Shown piece by piece: positions 8,735-19,000 of a stretch of 64,000 nucleotides of DNA (position 1 is its first letter; each line of letters opens with the position of its first letter). Origin of the DNA: Dechloromonas sp. ZY10 (GTDB taxonomy: Bacteria; Pseudomonadota; Gammaproteobacteria; Burkholderiales; Rhodocyclaceae); contig NZ_CP144212.1 in NCBI RefSeq assembly GCF_041378895.1, positions 275,001-339,000 of the forward strand, in the 5' to 3' direction. Position numbers and translations under genes: made by a program. The notes under the pieces were generated by a model. That model searched no databases, was not told the DNA's origin, and was given only the letters and a program-made list of their open reading frames with translations.

Positions 8735-10030
8735 TTACAGCAGGTTCATCTTCTTGGCGGCTTCGCGCAGTTCGGCGCGGAAGTTGGGGTGGGCAATCGC
8801 GATCAGTGCTTCGCAACGCTGCTTGGCGGTCTTGCCGCGCAGCTGGGCGACACCATGCTCGGTGACGACGTAGTTGATGTCGTTCTTGCTGGTACTGACG
8901 TGGGTGCCCGGGGTCAGCGTCGGCACGATGCGGGAAATGGCGTCGTCCTTGGCGGTCGAGGGCAGCACGATGAAGGCCTTGCCGCCGTTGGAGCGGTTGG
9001 CGGCGCGCACGAAGTCGGCCTGGCCACCGGTGCCGGAGTAGGGCTTGGAACCCAGGCTCTCGGAGCCGCACTGGCCGAGGAAGTCGATCTGCATGGTGGC
9101 GTTGATGCAGTGCAGGTTGTCGTTCTGGCCGGCCAGGTAGGGGTCGTTGGTGACATCGACCGGGTGCATTTCGAGCGACGGATTGCGGTGCATGAAGTCG
9201 TACAGTTTCTTCGAGCCGAGCGCGAAGGTGGCGAGCATCTTGCCGCGATTGACGTTCTTCTGCGAGTTGTTGACCACGCCGGCTTCAACCAGGGTCATGA
9301 TGCCGTCGCCAACCATTTCGGTGTGGATACCGAGGTTGTGCTTGTTGGTCAGCTGCATCACCACTGCGTCGGGGATGCCGCCGTAGCCGATTTGCAGGGT
9401 AGCGCCGTTGGGGATCATTTCGGCGACATAGCTGCCGATGGCTTCCTGCACGGGGCCGATCTTGGGCAGGCCGACTTCGAGCAGCGGATCGCTGCTTTCG
9501 GTCAGGGCATCGACTTCGGAGATGTGGATGTGGCAGGCGCCGAAGGCGAAGGGCACGTTCGGGTTGACTTCAAGGACCACGGCACGGGCTTTTTCAATCG
9601 CGGCCATGGTGTAGTCCGGCGCCAGCGCCAGCGAGAAGTAGCCGAATTCGTCCATCGGCGATGCCATCGCGAAAACCACGTCGGCGGGGGTCAGACCACG
9701 GCGGATCAGTTGCGGCAGTTCCGAGAAGTAGGCGGGAACGAAGTCCACCCAGCCCTCCTGGCCGCCCGGACGGGTCGCGCCGCCGAAGAAATAGGCGTCG
9801 TGACGGACATGCGAGACGGTTTCCGGGTCAAGGTAGCCGTACTTGCGCAGCGGCAGGATCTGCGAAACCTTGACGTCGCGGTATTTGCGGCGGGCGTCGG
9901 ACAGGGCGGTCAGCAGCGCGGGCGGCTCGCCGACGCCGGTCGGGATGACGATGGTGTCGCCATCCTTGACCACGTGAATGGCGTCGGTCGCGGACATACG
10001 CTTCTGCTGATAAAGAGCCTGGACGGACAT
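8735..10030 (-). CDS. acetyl-CoA hydrolase/transferase family CoA-transferase
   Basis: A 431-residue family I CoA-transferase resembling 4-hydroxybutyrate CoA-transferase and butyryl-CoA:acetate CoA-transferase. The Gly-rich QIGYGGIPDAVVMQL and the following HTEMVGDGIM, where the family's catalytic glutamate is expected, are intact. It would exchange CoA between short acyl-CoAs and acetate or a hydroxy acid in the cytoplasm. The start at 10030 (MSVQALYQQK) has an AAGGAG-like site upstream and was preferred to a longer frame reaching 10075. No acyl-CoA genes are adjacent, so the substrate is undecided. Confidence 0.85.
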   Translation of the reverse strand: MSVQALYQQKRMSATDAIHVVKDGDTIVIPTGVGEPPALLTALSDARRKYRDVKVSQILPLRKYGYLDPETVSHVRHDAYFFGGATRPGGQEGWVDFVPAYFSELPQLIRRGLTPADVVFAMASPMDEFGYFSLALAPDYTMAAIEKARAVVLEVNPNVPFAFGACHIHISEVDALTESSDPLLEVGLPKIGPVQEAIGSYVAEMIPNGATLQIGYGGIPDAVVMQLTNKHNLGIHTEMVGDGIMTLVEAGVVNNSQKNVNRGKMLATFALGSKKLYDFMHRNPSLEMHPVDVTNDPYLAGQNDNLHCINATMQIDFLGQCGSESLGSKPYSGTGGQADFVRAANRSNGGKAFIVLPSTAKDDAISRIVPTLTPGTHVSTSKNDINYVVTEHGVAQLRGKTAKQRCEALIAIAHPNFRAELREAAKKMNLL

Positions 10031-10136
10031 CTTGCTTTCTCCTTGTTTTGTTTTATAAAAATCTAATATTGGCACGTCGGGTCAGCATGATAGCTGACCA
10101 AGATCAAATCTCAATGCTTGTTGCATTGCAGCAATG

Positions 10137-11303
10137 TCAATCGCCTGAAGCGGTCGGTGCGGCCCCCTTGCGGTTGCTGCCGGCGACCATTTCGAAACGG
10201 AACAGGCGGCATTCGAGCGGGCCGTTGTAAAGCGGCGTCTTGCGGCTTGGCTGCAGGCGGATCAGTTTGGGCAGGCGCAGGTCGGCGGTAAAGAACAGGC
10301 AGTGCCAGCCAGCCCAGTGGCGCTTCAGGGCGCTGCCCAGTTGCGGGTAGAAAGCGGCCAGTTCTTCCTGCTCGCCGATGCGCTCGCCGTAAGGGGGATT
10401 GGCCAGCAGTACGCCGGGGGCGCCGGCCGGCGGCTCGATTTCCAGCACATTGCCGTGGTCGACCGTGGCAAATTCAGCAAAGCCGGCTTCCTGCAGGTTG
10501 CGGCGGGCGGCGCGCACGGCGCGCTCGTCGAGGTCGTAACCGCAGATGGCCGCTGGCAGCGACTTCTTGACGCGAGCTTCGGCGGCACTGCGCAGGGTTG
10601 CCCATTCGAGCGCCTGGAAGGAGCGCAGGCGTTCAAAGCCGAAATGCCGGTCGAGGCCGGGGGCGCGGTCGAGCGCGATCTGCACTGCTTCGAGCAGGAA
10701 GGTGCCGCTGCCGCACATCGGGTCGACCAGCGGCTGCTCGGGCTGCCAGCCGGAGAGTTTGAGGATCGCGGCGGCGAGGTTTTCCTTGAGTGGTGCCTCG
10801 ACGCTGGCACGGCGGAAACCGCGCTGCCACAGCGGCTGCCCCGAGGTGTCCAGGTAGAGTGTGCACTCACGCTCGCTGAGAAACAGGTGGATACTGACAT
10901 CGGGGTGACGGGTGTCGACATTCGGGCGTTCGCCAAGGTCTTCGCGGAAGCGGTCGCAAACGGCGTCCTTGACGCGCAGGGTGACGAAATCGAGCGACTT
11001 GAGCGGTGACTTGATCGCGGTGGTGACGACGCGGATGGTGCTGCTGACCGCGAAGTGATTGGGCCACAACTGGCGCACCGCCAGCCGATAGACATCCTCT
11101 TCGCTGGTGTACGGGCCTTTGACGATGTGCCACAGGATGCGGGTGGCGAGCCGCGATTCGAGGTTGGCGCGGTAGCAGGTCGCCCATTCGCCGGAAAAGA
11201 AGACGCCGCCGTGGGTCGGCGCCACGTCTTCGCCGCCGAGGGCGGTCAGTTCGTCGGCGAGCAGGGGTTCGAGGCCGCGCGGGCAGATGGCAAAAAATTT
11301 CAT
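10137..11303 (-). CDS. THUMP-domain class I RNA methyltransferase (RlmL/YcbY N-domain type)
   Basis: A 388-residue protein with an N-terminal ferredoxin-like/THUMP region (MKFFAICPRGLEPLLADEL start) and a C-terminal Rossmann methyltransferase. Motif I-like DPMCGSGTFLLEA and the catalytic NPPYGER are clear. It matches the stand-alone form of the RlmL half of E. coli RlmKL, which makes m2G2445 in 23S rRNA; the RlmK half is absent. The C-terminus ends with a short basic stretch. It is in a minus-strand cluster with hemJ. Confidence 0.85.
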   Translation of the reverse strand: MKFFAICPRGLEPLLADELTALGGEDVAPTHGGVFFSGEWATCYRANLESRLATRILWHIVKGPYTSEEDVYRLAVRQLWPNHFAVSSTIRVVTTAIKSPLKSLDFVTLRVKDAVCDRFREDLGERPNVDTRHPDVSIHLFLSERECTLYLDTSGQPLWQRGFRRASVEAPLKENLAAAILKLSGWQPEQPLVDPMCGSGTFLLEAVQIALDRAPGLDRHFGFERLRSFQALEWATLRSAAEARVKKSLPAAICGYDLDERAVRAARRNLQEAGFAEFATVDHGNVLEIEPPAGAPGVLLANPPYGERIGEQEELAAFYPQLGSALKRHWAGWHCLFFTADLRLPKLIRLQPSRKTPLYNGPLECRLFRFEMVAGSNRKGAAPTASGD

Positions 11304-11314
11304 GGCGTAGGCCT

Positions 11315-11731
11315 TCAGAAGGGCTTGAGAACAACGAGGAAGAGAACGGCGAGCAGCACCAGCACCGGGACTTCGTTATAGAAGCGGAACCAGACGTGCG
11401 AACGGGTATTGTGGCCGTTGCGGAAGGCTTGCAGCAGACGGCCGCAATGCCAGTGATAGGCGATCAGGCCGGCGACCAGCGCGGTCTTGGCGTGCAGCCA
11501 GCCGCCGCCAAAGCCGTAGCCGAACCACAGCCAGAGGCCGAGGAGCACGGCGAAGGCGGCGAGCGGGGTCATGAACTTGTAGAGCTTGCCGGCCATCAGC
11601 AGCAGGCGGTCGCGCTCGGCGACGCTGTCGGCGGGGACCATCGCCAGATTGACGAAAATGCGCGGCAGGTAGAACAGGCCGGCGAACCAGGAAATCACCA
11701 TCCACAGGTGCAGGGTTTTGACGATCAGCAT
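11315..11731 (-). CDS. hemJ: protoporphyrinogen IX oxidase HemJ (CopD-like membrane protein)
   Basis: A 138-residue protein with four predicted membrane segments. The N-terminus MLIVKTLHLWMVISWFAG with its conserved His, then FYLPRIFV and the C-terminal RFYNEVPVLVLL, match HemJ, the membrane enzyme that oxidises protoporphyrinogen IX late in haem synthesis. Some databases label the family CopD-like. It ends 12 bp upstream of the methyltransferase start on the same strand. Confidence 0.85.
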   Translation of the reverse strand: MLIVKTLHLWMVISWFAGLFYLPRIFVNLAMVPADSVAERDRLLLMAGKLYKFMTPLAAFAVLLGLWLWFGYGFGGGWLHAKTALVAGLIAYHWHCGRLLQAFRNGHNTRSHVWFRFYNEVPVLVLLAVLFLVVLKPF

Positions 11732-11753
11732 GGGCGAGTCGCTTGTTGAAAGA

Positions 11754-12671
11754 TTAATCGGATGAGTTGGCTGCGGGGGCGGCGCTCAGCGCGGCGCGGG
11801 CGGCGGCAATGCCGGCCTCGACCGTCGGATAGCGCAGGCGCAGGCCGAGTTCGCGGGTCAGCCGGCGGTTGCCGATGCGCCGCGATTCGCGCATGAACGA
11901 CAACTGGACTGGCGACAACTGTTGCTCGGCCTCGGCACGGCTCAGGCGCGGCGGCGGCGGCAGGGAGAAAGCGGCAGCGACGCGGTCGAAATATTCGGCC
12001 ATTTTCATCTCCGAGGCATCGACCACGTTGTAGGCGCGGTTGGCGCCGCCCCGGCGCAGGGCGGCGACGCAGGCGGCGGCGAGATCGTCGGCATGGATGT
12101 GGTTGGTATACACATCGTCACGGTCGACCAGCGCTGGCGTGCCTTTTTGCAGACGTTCAAGCGGCAGGCGGTCGGCCGCGTAAATCCCGGGGGCACGCAG
12201 GATGCTGACGCTGATGCCGCAGGCCGCGCCCCATTGGCGCAAGGCCTGCTCGGCATCGACGCGGCGGCGGGCGCGGGCATTCTCCGGGCGGCAGCGCCGG
12301 GTTTCGTCGATCTCGGCGCCGGCGCAATCGCCGTAAACCCCTGTCGTGCTTACGTAAATCAGGCGCCGTGGTAGACTTTCGCGCTGCTTTTTCCCGCCGC
12401 TCAAGGCGGCCAGCAGGTTGCGCGTACGCGGGTCACGTTCGCCGTGGCCGGGCGGTGGCGCCAGGTGCAGCACGCAGTCGGCGAGGCCGGTCAGGCGCTG
12501 CAGGCTGCGCCGGTCGTCGAGGTCGCCGCGCAGCGGCATCGCGCCGGCGGCCCGCCAGGCTGCGGCCTGGGCCGGATCGCGCACCAGCGCATAAACGCGG
12601 GCGCGGCGGTGAAGCAGGGAGAGGATGCGGCGGGCAACGTCCCCGCTGCCGACGATCAGGATTTTTTGCAT
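11754..12671 (-). CDS. NAD-dependent epimerase/dehydratase-like SDR protein
   Basis: A 305-residue extended-SDR protein. It begins MQKILIVGSGDVARRIL, a degenerate dinucleotide-binding motif, and has YVSTTGVYGD around the active-site Ser/Tyr region, as in YeeZ-like SDR family members. The substrate is unknown. It ends 23 bp upstream of hemJ on the same strand and is divergent from the reductase gene at 12714. Confidence 0.75.
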   Translation of the reverse strand: MQKILIVGSGDVARRILSLLHRRARVYALVRDPAQAAAWRAAGAMPLRGDLDDRRSLQRLTGLADCVLHLAPPPGHGERDPRTRNLLAALSGGKKQRESLPRRLIYVSTTGVYGDCAGAEIDETRRCRPENARARRRVDAEQALRQWGAACGISVSILRAPGIYAADRLPLERLQKGTPALVDRDDVYTNHIHADDLAAACVAALRRGGANRAYNVVDASEMKMAEYFDRVAAAFSLPPPPRLSRAEAEQQLSPVQLSFMRESRRIGNRRLTRELGLRLRYPTVEAGIAAARAALSAAPAANSSD

Positions 12672-12713
12672 CTCGGCATTTTAGCCGAGCCTATAGGGGA
12701 ACAAGAGGAAGCC

Positions 12714-13727
12714 ATGAGCTATCAAGTCACTGTCCAGCCAAGCGGCCGCCAGTTTACGGTTGAGGCCGAAGAAACCCTGCTCGATGCCGCCCTGCGCCAG
12801 GGCCTGACGTTGCCCTACGGCTGCAAGGACGGCGCTTGCGGCGCCTGTCGCGGCAAGGTGCTGTGCGGCGAAGTCGACCACGGCAAGGCGCAGCCGCACG
12901 CGCTGAGCGATGCCGACAAGGCCGCAGGGACCACACTGTTCTGCTGTGCGACGGCGCGCAGCGACCTGAGCATCGAATGCAAGCAGGTCGGCGCCGCCCG
13001 CGACATCCCGGTCAAGACCCTGCCGGCGCGGATCGAGCAGCTCAACCGGCTGGCCGCCGACGTGATCGAACTCAAGCTGCGCCTGCCGGCCAACGAGCGC
13101 CTGCAGTTCTGGGCCGGCCAATATGTCGACATCCTGCTCAAGGATGGCAGGAAGCGCAGCTTCTCGCTGGCCAACGCGCCGCACGACGACGCCCTGCTGC
13201 AACTGCACATCCGCCACGTGCCGGGCGGTGCCTTTACCGATCCGCTGTTCTCGACCATGAAGGTCAAGGACATTCTGCGCCTCAACGGGCCGCACGGCAG
13301 TTTCTACCTGCGCGAGGAATCGACCAAACCGGCGATCCTGCTGGCCGGTGGCACCGGCTTTGCGCCGATCAAGGCCATTGTCGAACACGCGCTGGCGGAA
13401 AACTGCCAGCGCCCGCTCTACATCTACTGGGGCGCCCGCGCCCGTGCCGACCTCTATCTGCCGGAGCTGCCGGCGAGCTGGGCGACAGCGCACGCGCACG
13501 TCAGCTACGTGCCGGTACTCTCCGAGCCGGCGGCTGGCGATGCCTGGGATGGCCGCACCGGTTTCGTGCACCGCGCGGTGCTCGCCGATTTTGCCGACCT
13601 CTCGGGCTTCCAGGTCTATGCCTGCGGCGCGCCGGTGATGATCGACGCCGCCCGCCAGGACTTCGTCGCCGCCGGCTTGCCGGAAGAAGAGTTTTTCGCC
13701 GACTCCTTCACCTTCGCCGCCAACTGA
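12714..13727 (+). CDS. 2Fe-2S ferredoxin-FAD/NAD(P) reductase (AscD/CDP-6-deoxy-glucoseen reductase type)
   Basis: A 337-residue electron-transfer flavoprotein. The N-terminal plant-type ferredoxin domain has C37, C42, C45 and C77 (CKDGACGAC ... FCC). The FAD-binding region RKRSFSLANAP (RxYS-type) and the nucleotide-binding ILLAGGTGFAPI follow. This layout is shared by CDP-6-deoxy-delta-3,4-glucoseen reductases and by oxygenase reductase components; no partner enzyme is adjacent, so the role is open. The ATG at 12714 has AGAGGAA eight bases upstream and starts directly with the ferredoxin domain. Confidence 0.85.
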   Translation: MSYQVTVQPSGRQFTVEAEETLLDAALRQGLTLPYGCKDGACGACRGKVLCGEVDHGKAQPHALSDADKAAGTTLFCCATARSDLSIECKQVGAARDIPVKTLPARIEQLNRLAADVIELKLRLPANERLQFWAGQYVDILLKDGRKRSFSLANAPHDDALLQLHIRHVPGGAFTDPLFSTMKVKDILRLNGPHGSFYLREESTKPAILLAGGTGFAPIKAIVEHALAENCQRPLYIYWGARARADLYLPELPASWATAHAHVSYVPVLSEPAAGDAWDGRTGFVHRAVLADFADLSGFQVYACGAPVMIDAARQDFVAAGLPEEEFFADSFTFAAN

Positions 13728-13768
13728 TTTTCTCTCTGCTCCCGGTCCTTGCACCGGGGGGGCAGGCA

Positions 13769-13810
13769 AAAAAGCCGGAATTCACGGTCGACCGTGAATT
13801 CCGGCTTTTT
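13769..13810 (+). terminator. perfect 42-bp palindromic terminator
   Basis: A perfectly self-complementary 42-bp sequence: AAAAAGCCGG, then AATTCACGGTC, mirrored to GACCGTGAATT and CCGGCTTTTT. The apex is CACGGTCGACCGTG. It lies 41 bp after the reductase gene and has runs of A and T on its two sides, so it should terminate transcription from either direction. Confidence 0.85.
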
Positions 13811-14065
13811 CTCATTCAGGAAAGAACAGGGGCTTGCCCGTGGCGAGAGCGATGCTGGCCTGTCGGCGAAGGGCGGATGGCTCGGTAGCGAGCGGCGAGG
13901 CGTTGGCGTCAGGAGCGGGAGCTCCCGGCAGGTGCGTCGGCAACGCCAGTCCAGGCGCTGGGCCGGTCCGGGGCCGCGTCGAGGCTGCGGACCGGGCCGC
14001 TTCCCGTCGGCTTCCCGCTGGTGCCCCGTGGTGCGGGGCGGGGTGATACGGTGCTGCGGGCCGCT
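13811..14065. other. spacer between reductase terminator and folE
   Basis: About 255 bp of GC-rich sequence without a recognisable gene, RNA or repeat. Open frames through it are continuations of GC-biased shadow frames. Confidence 0.5.
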
Positions 14066-14695
14066 TCAGCGCCGCTGGCCGAGGGCGGCGAGGAACTCGT
14101 TGCGCAATTGTTCGCTGGTGGCGAATTCGCCGGCAAAGGCCTGGGTCACCACCCGTTCGTCGCCGCGCCGGTCTTCGCCGAGCAGCAGGCACAGCTGCTC
14201 GGCCTCGATCACGCAGGCGGCACCGGCAGCCTGGCCGTGGATGACCAGCGCGTCGGCAATGTCGCGGGTCATCCATTCCTGGTAGGTGAAGCGGTGGCCG
14301 ATCGCGTCGACCATCCGCGCGATGCGGCCGAAACCATGCAGGCGGCCGCCGGGCCGGTAGGCAACGTGGGCAACGCCGCGAAACGGCACCAGATGGTGCG
14401 GGCAGACGCCATGCACGGCGATGCCGCGAATCACCACCAGATCCTGGCGTTCGTCGGCGAAACCTTCGCCGAGCGCGGCGGCCGGGTCGAGGTCGTAGCC
14501 GCCGAGCAGGCGCTTTTGCCATAGCTCGCGCACCCGCTGTGCGGTGCGCCCCATGTGCGGTGAATCGGCGGCAATGCCGCAGGCTGCGAGCAGGTCGCCG
14601 ATGGCGGTTTCGAAGGCGCCCGGGTCGAAGCTGCCGGCGCGGGGAATGCCGATCTCGTCGCGGGGGCGGGGCTGGTCGTGGTCGTCGCAGATCAT
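14066..14695 (-). CDS. folE: GTP cyclohydrolase I family protein with His-to-Gln active-site change
   Basis: A 209-residue FolE-family protein. GTP cyclohydrolase I converts GTP to dihydroneopterin triphosphate for folate synthesis. The zinc ligand region CPHH (C98, H100, H101), HGFGRIARMVD and the later zinc cysteine C169 align with E. coli C110, H112, H113 and C181 at a constant offset of 12. At the same offset E. coli H179 is replaced by Gln (Q167 in EAEQLCL), and the sequence after C169 is divergent (no KARG-like motif). The start ATG at 14695 gives MICDDHDQ. It lies 131 bp downstream of the AraC-type gene, co-directional. A specialised or partly active paralogue is possible. Confidence 0.75.
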   Translation of the reverse strand: MICDDHDQPRPRDEIGIPRAGSFDPGAFETAIGDLLAACGIAADSPHMGRTAQRVRELWQKRLLGGYDLDPAAALGEGFADERQDLVVIRGIAVHGVCPHHLVPFRGVAHVAYRPGGRLHGFGRIARMVDAIGHRFTYQEWMTRDIADALVIHGQAAGAACVIEAEQLCLLLGEDRRGDERVVTQAFAGEFATSEQLRNEFLAALGQRR

Positions 14696-14825
14696 GGGCG
14701 GAGGCTCGGGTGGGGGCGGGAAAAAGGCCAAACGGCGGGGTTGACCGTGGCCATGGCGAAAGGTTTGGGCGGGCGGGGCAGTCCGGGCGGCGCCGCCCTC
14801 AAGCAGCGCCCCCGGGCTGACGAGT

Positions 14826-15899
14826 TTAGCGGTCCTCGCCCTTCTCTGTCTTTTCTGCCTTGTTTTCCTGCAGCTGCCGGCGGTAATGCGCCGGGGCCAT
14901 GCCGGTCCAGTCGACGAAGGCGCGGTAGAAGGCCGAGGTGTCGGCGTAGCCGAGGTCGGCGGCGAGCTGGGCAATCGAGTCGTCGCTCTTGGCCAGCCGC
15001 GCCAGTGCCAGATCGCGGCGCAGCGCGTCCTTGATCCCGCGGAAGCTCGAACCTTCTTCTTCCAGCCGGCGGTGCAGGCTGCGCCCGGAAAGATGCAGGC
15101 GGCCGGCAATTTCTTCCAGCGACAGGGTCGCCGGCAGGGCGGCGCGCAGCAGGTCGCGGACGCGGATCACCATTTCCCGGTCGCGCCGGTAGAGCGTGGT
15201 GATCTTGCCCGGCGCGCCGTCGAGAAAGGCGGTCAGCGCCGCTTCGTCGCGGCGGATCGGCAGTTCGAGCAGATTGGCGTTGAAGCTCGCAACCAGCGTA
15301 CCCATGCCGCCCGGCACGGTCGGCGCAAAGCGCGAATCTTCGGTGAAGATCAGCGGATAGTCGGCGGCATGCGGCGGCCGCCGGTAGGGGAAGACCACGC
15401 TGTCGAGGCCGAGGCCGCGCCCGGCCAGCCAGCAGGCCAGGCCGTGCAGCAGGCGCAGCAGCCATTCAAAAGCGAAAACCCGCCCGGGATCGTCGGGGTG
15501 CTCGGCAAGATGCCGGGTTTCGGCAATCACCAGTTCGGCGCGGCCTTGCTGGCGGCGAATGCTGACCGCCAGATCGGGCAGGACCAGTTTCAGGAAACGG
15601 CAGGCGCGGGCCAGCGCTTCGGCCAGGGTCGGTGCGCTGAGTACGCTGCGGCAGAGAAATTCAAAGCTTCCCGGCGGCATTGGCTGCGAGAACAGGGCGA
15701 AGCCTTCGTCATGCAGCTGGCCGGTCGCGCGGTTGTACAGCGCGGCATAACTGGCAATCGGTACGCGGCTGGCGGGGTCTGCAAGGTCGATCCCGCTATT
15801 ACGCAGCAAGGCGGTGCAATCCTCGCCACGGCGCTGCATTCCGGCGAGCATTCCGGTCACGAAGCCCATCGAAACCGTTGCTTTGGTGCGTTGCAGCAT
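14826..15899 (-). CDS. AraC-family transcriptional regulator
   Basis: A 357-residue regulator with an N-terminal arabinose-binding-like domain (PF12625 type, about residues 15-200) and a C-terminal AraC helix-turn-helix pair ending with LGYADTSAFYRAFVDWTG, the conserved second helix-turn-helix. The ATG at 15899 follows CAGGG by six bases and was preferred to an in-frame TTG at 15917. The gene is divergent from icmF across 147 bp, which makes icmF its most likely target; regulators of this type often sit beside fatty acid or acyl-CoA catabolic genes. Confidence 0.85.
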   Translation of the reverse strand: MLQRTKATVSMGFVTGMLAGMQRRGEDCTALLRNSGIDLADPASRVPIASYAALYNRATGQLHDEGFALFSQPMPPGSFEFLCRSVLSAPTLAEALARACRFLKLVLPDLAVSIRRQQGRAELVIAETRHLAEHPDDPGRVFAFEWLLRLLHGLACWLAGRGLGLDSVVFPYRRPPHAADYPLIFTEDSRFAPTVPGGMGTLVASFNANLLELPIRRDEAALTAFLDGAPGKITTLYRRDREMVIRVRDLLRAALPATLSLEEIAGRLHLSGRSLHRRLEEEGSSFRGIKDALRRDLALARLAKSDDSIAQLAADLGYADTSAFYRAFVDWTGMAPAHYRRQLQENKAEKTEKGEDR

Positions 15900-16046
15900 T
15901 TTTTGCCCTGTAAACAAGTTGACCGTGGCAGCTTAACAGGTTGGCGGAATTTGCACGATGGGCGGCATTCGCCACAATGGTGCAAGGGATAAAGCGGCCT
16001 AACATGCGGTTCTGCTTTCAACTCATCTCTCTCGACTGGAGTTGCC

Positions 16047-19000
16047 ATGACCGATCTTTCCGTTGCCAAGAAACTGGCGCCGTACAAGCCCAAGAACAAG
16101 GTCCGTTTCGTTACCGCCGCTTCGCTGTTCGACGGTCACGATGCGTCGATCAACATCATGCGCCGCATCCTGCAATCGACCGGCTCCGAAGTGATCCACC
16201 TCGGCCATAACCGCTCGGTGCAGGAAATCGTCAACGCCGCGCTGCAGGAAGACGCCCAAGGCATCTGCATCACTTCCTACCAGGGCGGCCACGTCGAGTT
16301 CTTCAAGTACATGATCGACCTGCTGAAGGCCAACGGCGGCGAGAACATCAAGGTCTTCGGCGGCGGCGGCGGTGTCATCGTGCCGGCCGAAATCCGCGAA
16401 CTGCACGCTTACGGCGTGACCCGCATCTACGCGCCGGAAGACGGCGTCAAGATGGGCCTGCAAGGGATGATCAACGACGTCGTCGAGAAGTCCGACTACA
16501 ACGTCGCCAACGAAGGCGTGCCCAGCGCCGAGCAAGTGCTGGCCGGGCTCAAGGCCGGCGACCGCCGCCTGCTGGCGCGGGTCATCACCCTGCTCGAAAA
16601 CGGCGCCGCGCCGGAACTCAAGGAGCCGCTGCTCAAGGCCGCTGCCGCGACCGAAATTCCGGTCCTCGGCATCACCGGCACCGGCGGCGCCGGCAAGTCC
16701 TCGCTGACTGACGAAATCGTCCGTCGCTTCCGCCTTGATCAGGAAGACAGCGTCAAGATCGGCCTGATTTCCATCGACCCGTCGCGCAAGCGCACTGGCG
16801 GCGCCCTGCTTGGCGACCGCATCCGGATGAACGCGATTGAGCATCCGAACGTCTTCATGCGTTCGCTGGCCACCCGCGACACCGGCTCCGAAATTTCCGC
16901 CGCGCTGCCGGAAGTGATCGCCGCCTGCAAACTGGCCGGCTTCGATCTGGTGATCGTCGAAACCTCCGGCATTGGCCAGGGCGACGCCGCCATCGTGCCC
17001 TTCGTCGATGTCTCGATGTACGTGATGACTCCCGAATTCGGCGCTGCCTCGCAGCTGGAAAAGATCGACATGCTCGACTTTGCCGACTTCGTCGCGATCA
17101 ACAAGTTCGACCGTAAAGGCGCAGAAGATGCGCTGCGCGACGTGCGCAAGCAATACCAGCGCAACCGCGAAGCCTTCAACCAGCCGACCGATGACATGCC
17201 GGTCTTCGGCACCATGGCTGCCCGCTTCAACGACGACGGCGTCACCGCGCTGTACCAGGCGCTGGTTCCGGCGCTGACCGCCAAGGGGCTCAAGCTCAAG
17301 GGCGGCAAGCTGCCGCTGGTCACCGTCAAGCAGTCGTCGGCCAGCCGCGCCATCGTCCCGACCGCCCGCGTCCGCTACCTGGCCGAGATCGCCGACAGCG
17401 TCCGTGGCTACCACGCGCACACTGAACAGCAGGTCAAGATTGCCCGCGAACGTCAGTCGCTGCGCATCGCCAAAAACATTTTTGCCGGTTGCGACAAGTC
17501 GACCGTGGATTTCGACGAAATGCAGGCCTACAAGGATGGCGAGCAGGATGCCAAGGCCAAGAAGCTGCTCGACATGTGGCCGCAAACGCTGGAAGCCTAT
17601 TCCGGCGACGAATACGTGGTGAAGATCCGCGACAAGGAAATCCGCACCAAGCTGACCACCGAATCGCTGTCCGGCACCAAGATCCGCAAGGTGATCCTGC
17701 CCAAGTACACCGACGACGGCGAAATCCTGCGCTTCCTGATGAAGGAAAACGTCCCCGGCTCCTTCCCCTACACCGCTGGCGTCTTCGCCTTCAAGCGCGA
17801 AGGCGAAGACCCGACCCGGATGTTCGCCGGCGAAGGCGATGCCTTCCGCACCAACCGCCGCTTCAAGAAGGTCTCCGAGGGCATGCCGGCACACCGCCTG
17901 TCGACTGCTTTCGATTCGGTCACGCTGTACGGCTGCGACCCTGACGAGCGCCCGGACATCTACGGCAAGATCGGTAACTCCGGCGTCTCGATTGCGACGC
18001 TGGACGACATGAAGGTGCTTTACGACGGTTTCGACCTGGTTTGCCCGACCACCTCGGTGTCGATGACCATCAACGGCCCGGCGCCGATCATCCTGGCCTG
18101 CTTCTTCAACACCGCCATCGATCAGCAGATCGCCAAGTTCAAGGCCGACAACGGTCGCGAGCCGACCGAGGACGAAGCCGAAAAGATCCGCGAATGGGTG
18201 CTCAAGTCGGTGCGCGGCACCGTCCAGGCCGACATTCTCAAGGAAGATCAGGGCCAGAACACCTGCATCTTCTCGACCGAGTTCGCGCTCAAGATGATGG
18301 GTGACATTCAGGAATTCTTCGTCCATAACCAGGTGCAGAACTTCTACTCGGTGTCGATCTCCGGCTATCACATTGCCGAAGCCGGTGCGAACCCGATCAG
18401 CCAGCTCGCCTTCACGCTGGCCAACGGCTTCACCTATGTCGAGTCCTATCTGGCGCGCGGCATGCATATTGACGATTTCGCGCCCAACCTGTCCTTCTTC
18501 TTCTCCAACGGCATGGACCCGGAGTATTCGGTGATCGGCCGCGTTGCCCGCCGTATCTGGGCGGTGGCGATGAAGAACAAGTACGGCGCCAACGAGCGCA
18601 GCCAGAAGCTGAAGTACCACATCCAGACCTCCGGCCGTTCGCTGCACGCGCAGGAAATGGACTTCAACGACATCCGCACCACGCTGCAGGCGCTGATCGC
18701 GATCTACGACAACTGCAACTCGCTGCACACCAACGCCTACGACGAAGCGATCACCACCCCGACCGAGGAATCGGTGCGCCGCGCGATGGCGATCCAACTG
18801 ATCATCAACCGCGAATGGGGTGTCTCGAAGAACGAAAACCCGAACCAGGGCGCTTTCGTGATCGATGAGCTGACCGATCTGGTCGAAGAAGCCGTGCTCA
18901 AGGAATTCGAAGCCATCGCCTCGCGCGGCGGCGTGCTCGGCGCGATGGAAACCGGCTACCAGCGCGGCAAGATCCAGGAAGAGTCGATGTACTACGAGCA

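Noticed and set aside
7997..10066. 689-residue plus-strand frame opposite the CoA-transferase and envelope genes
   Set aside because: Crosses several real genes and their spacers and shows no domain.
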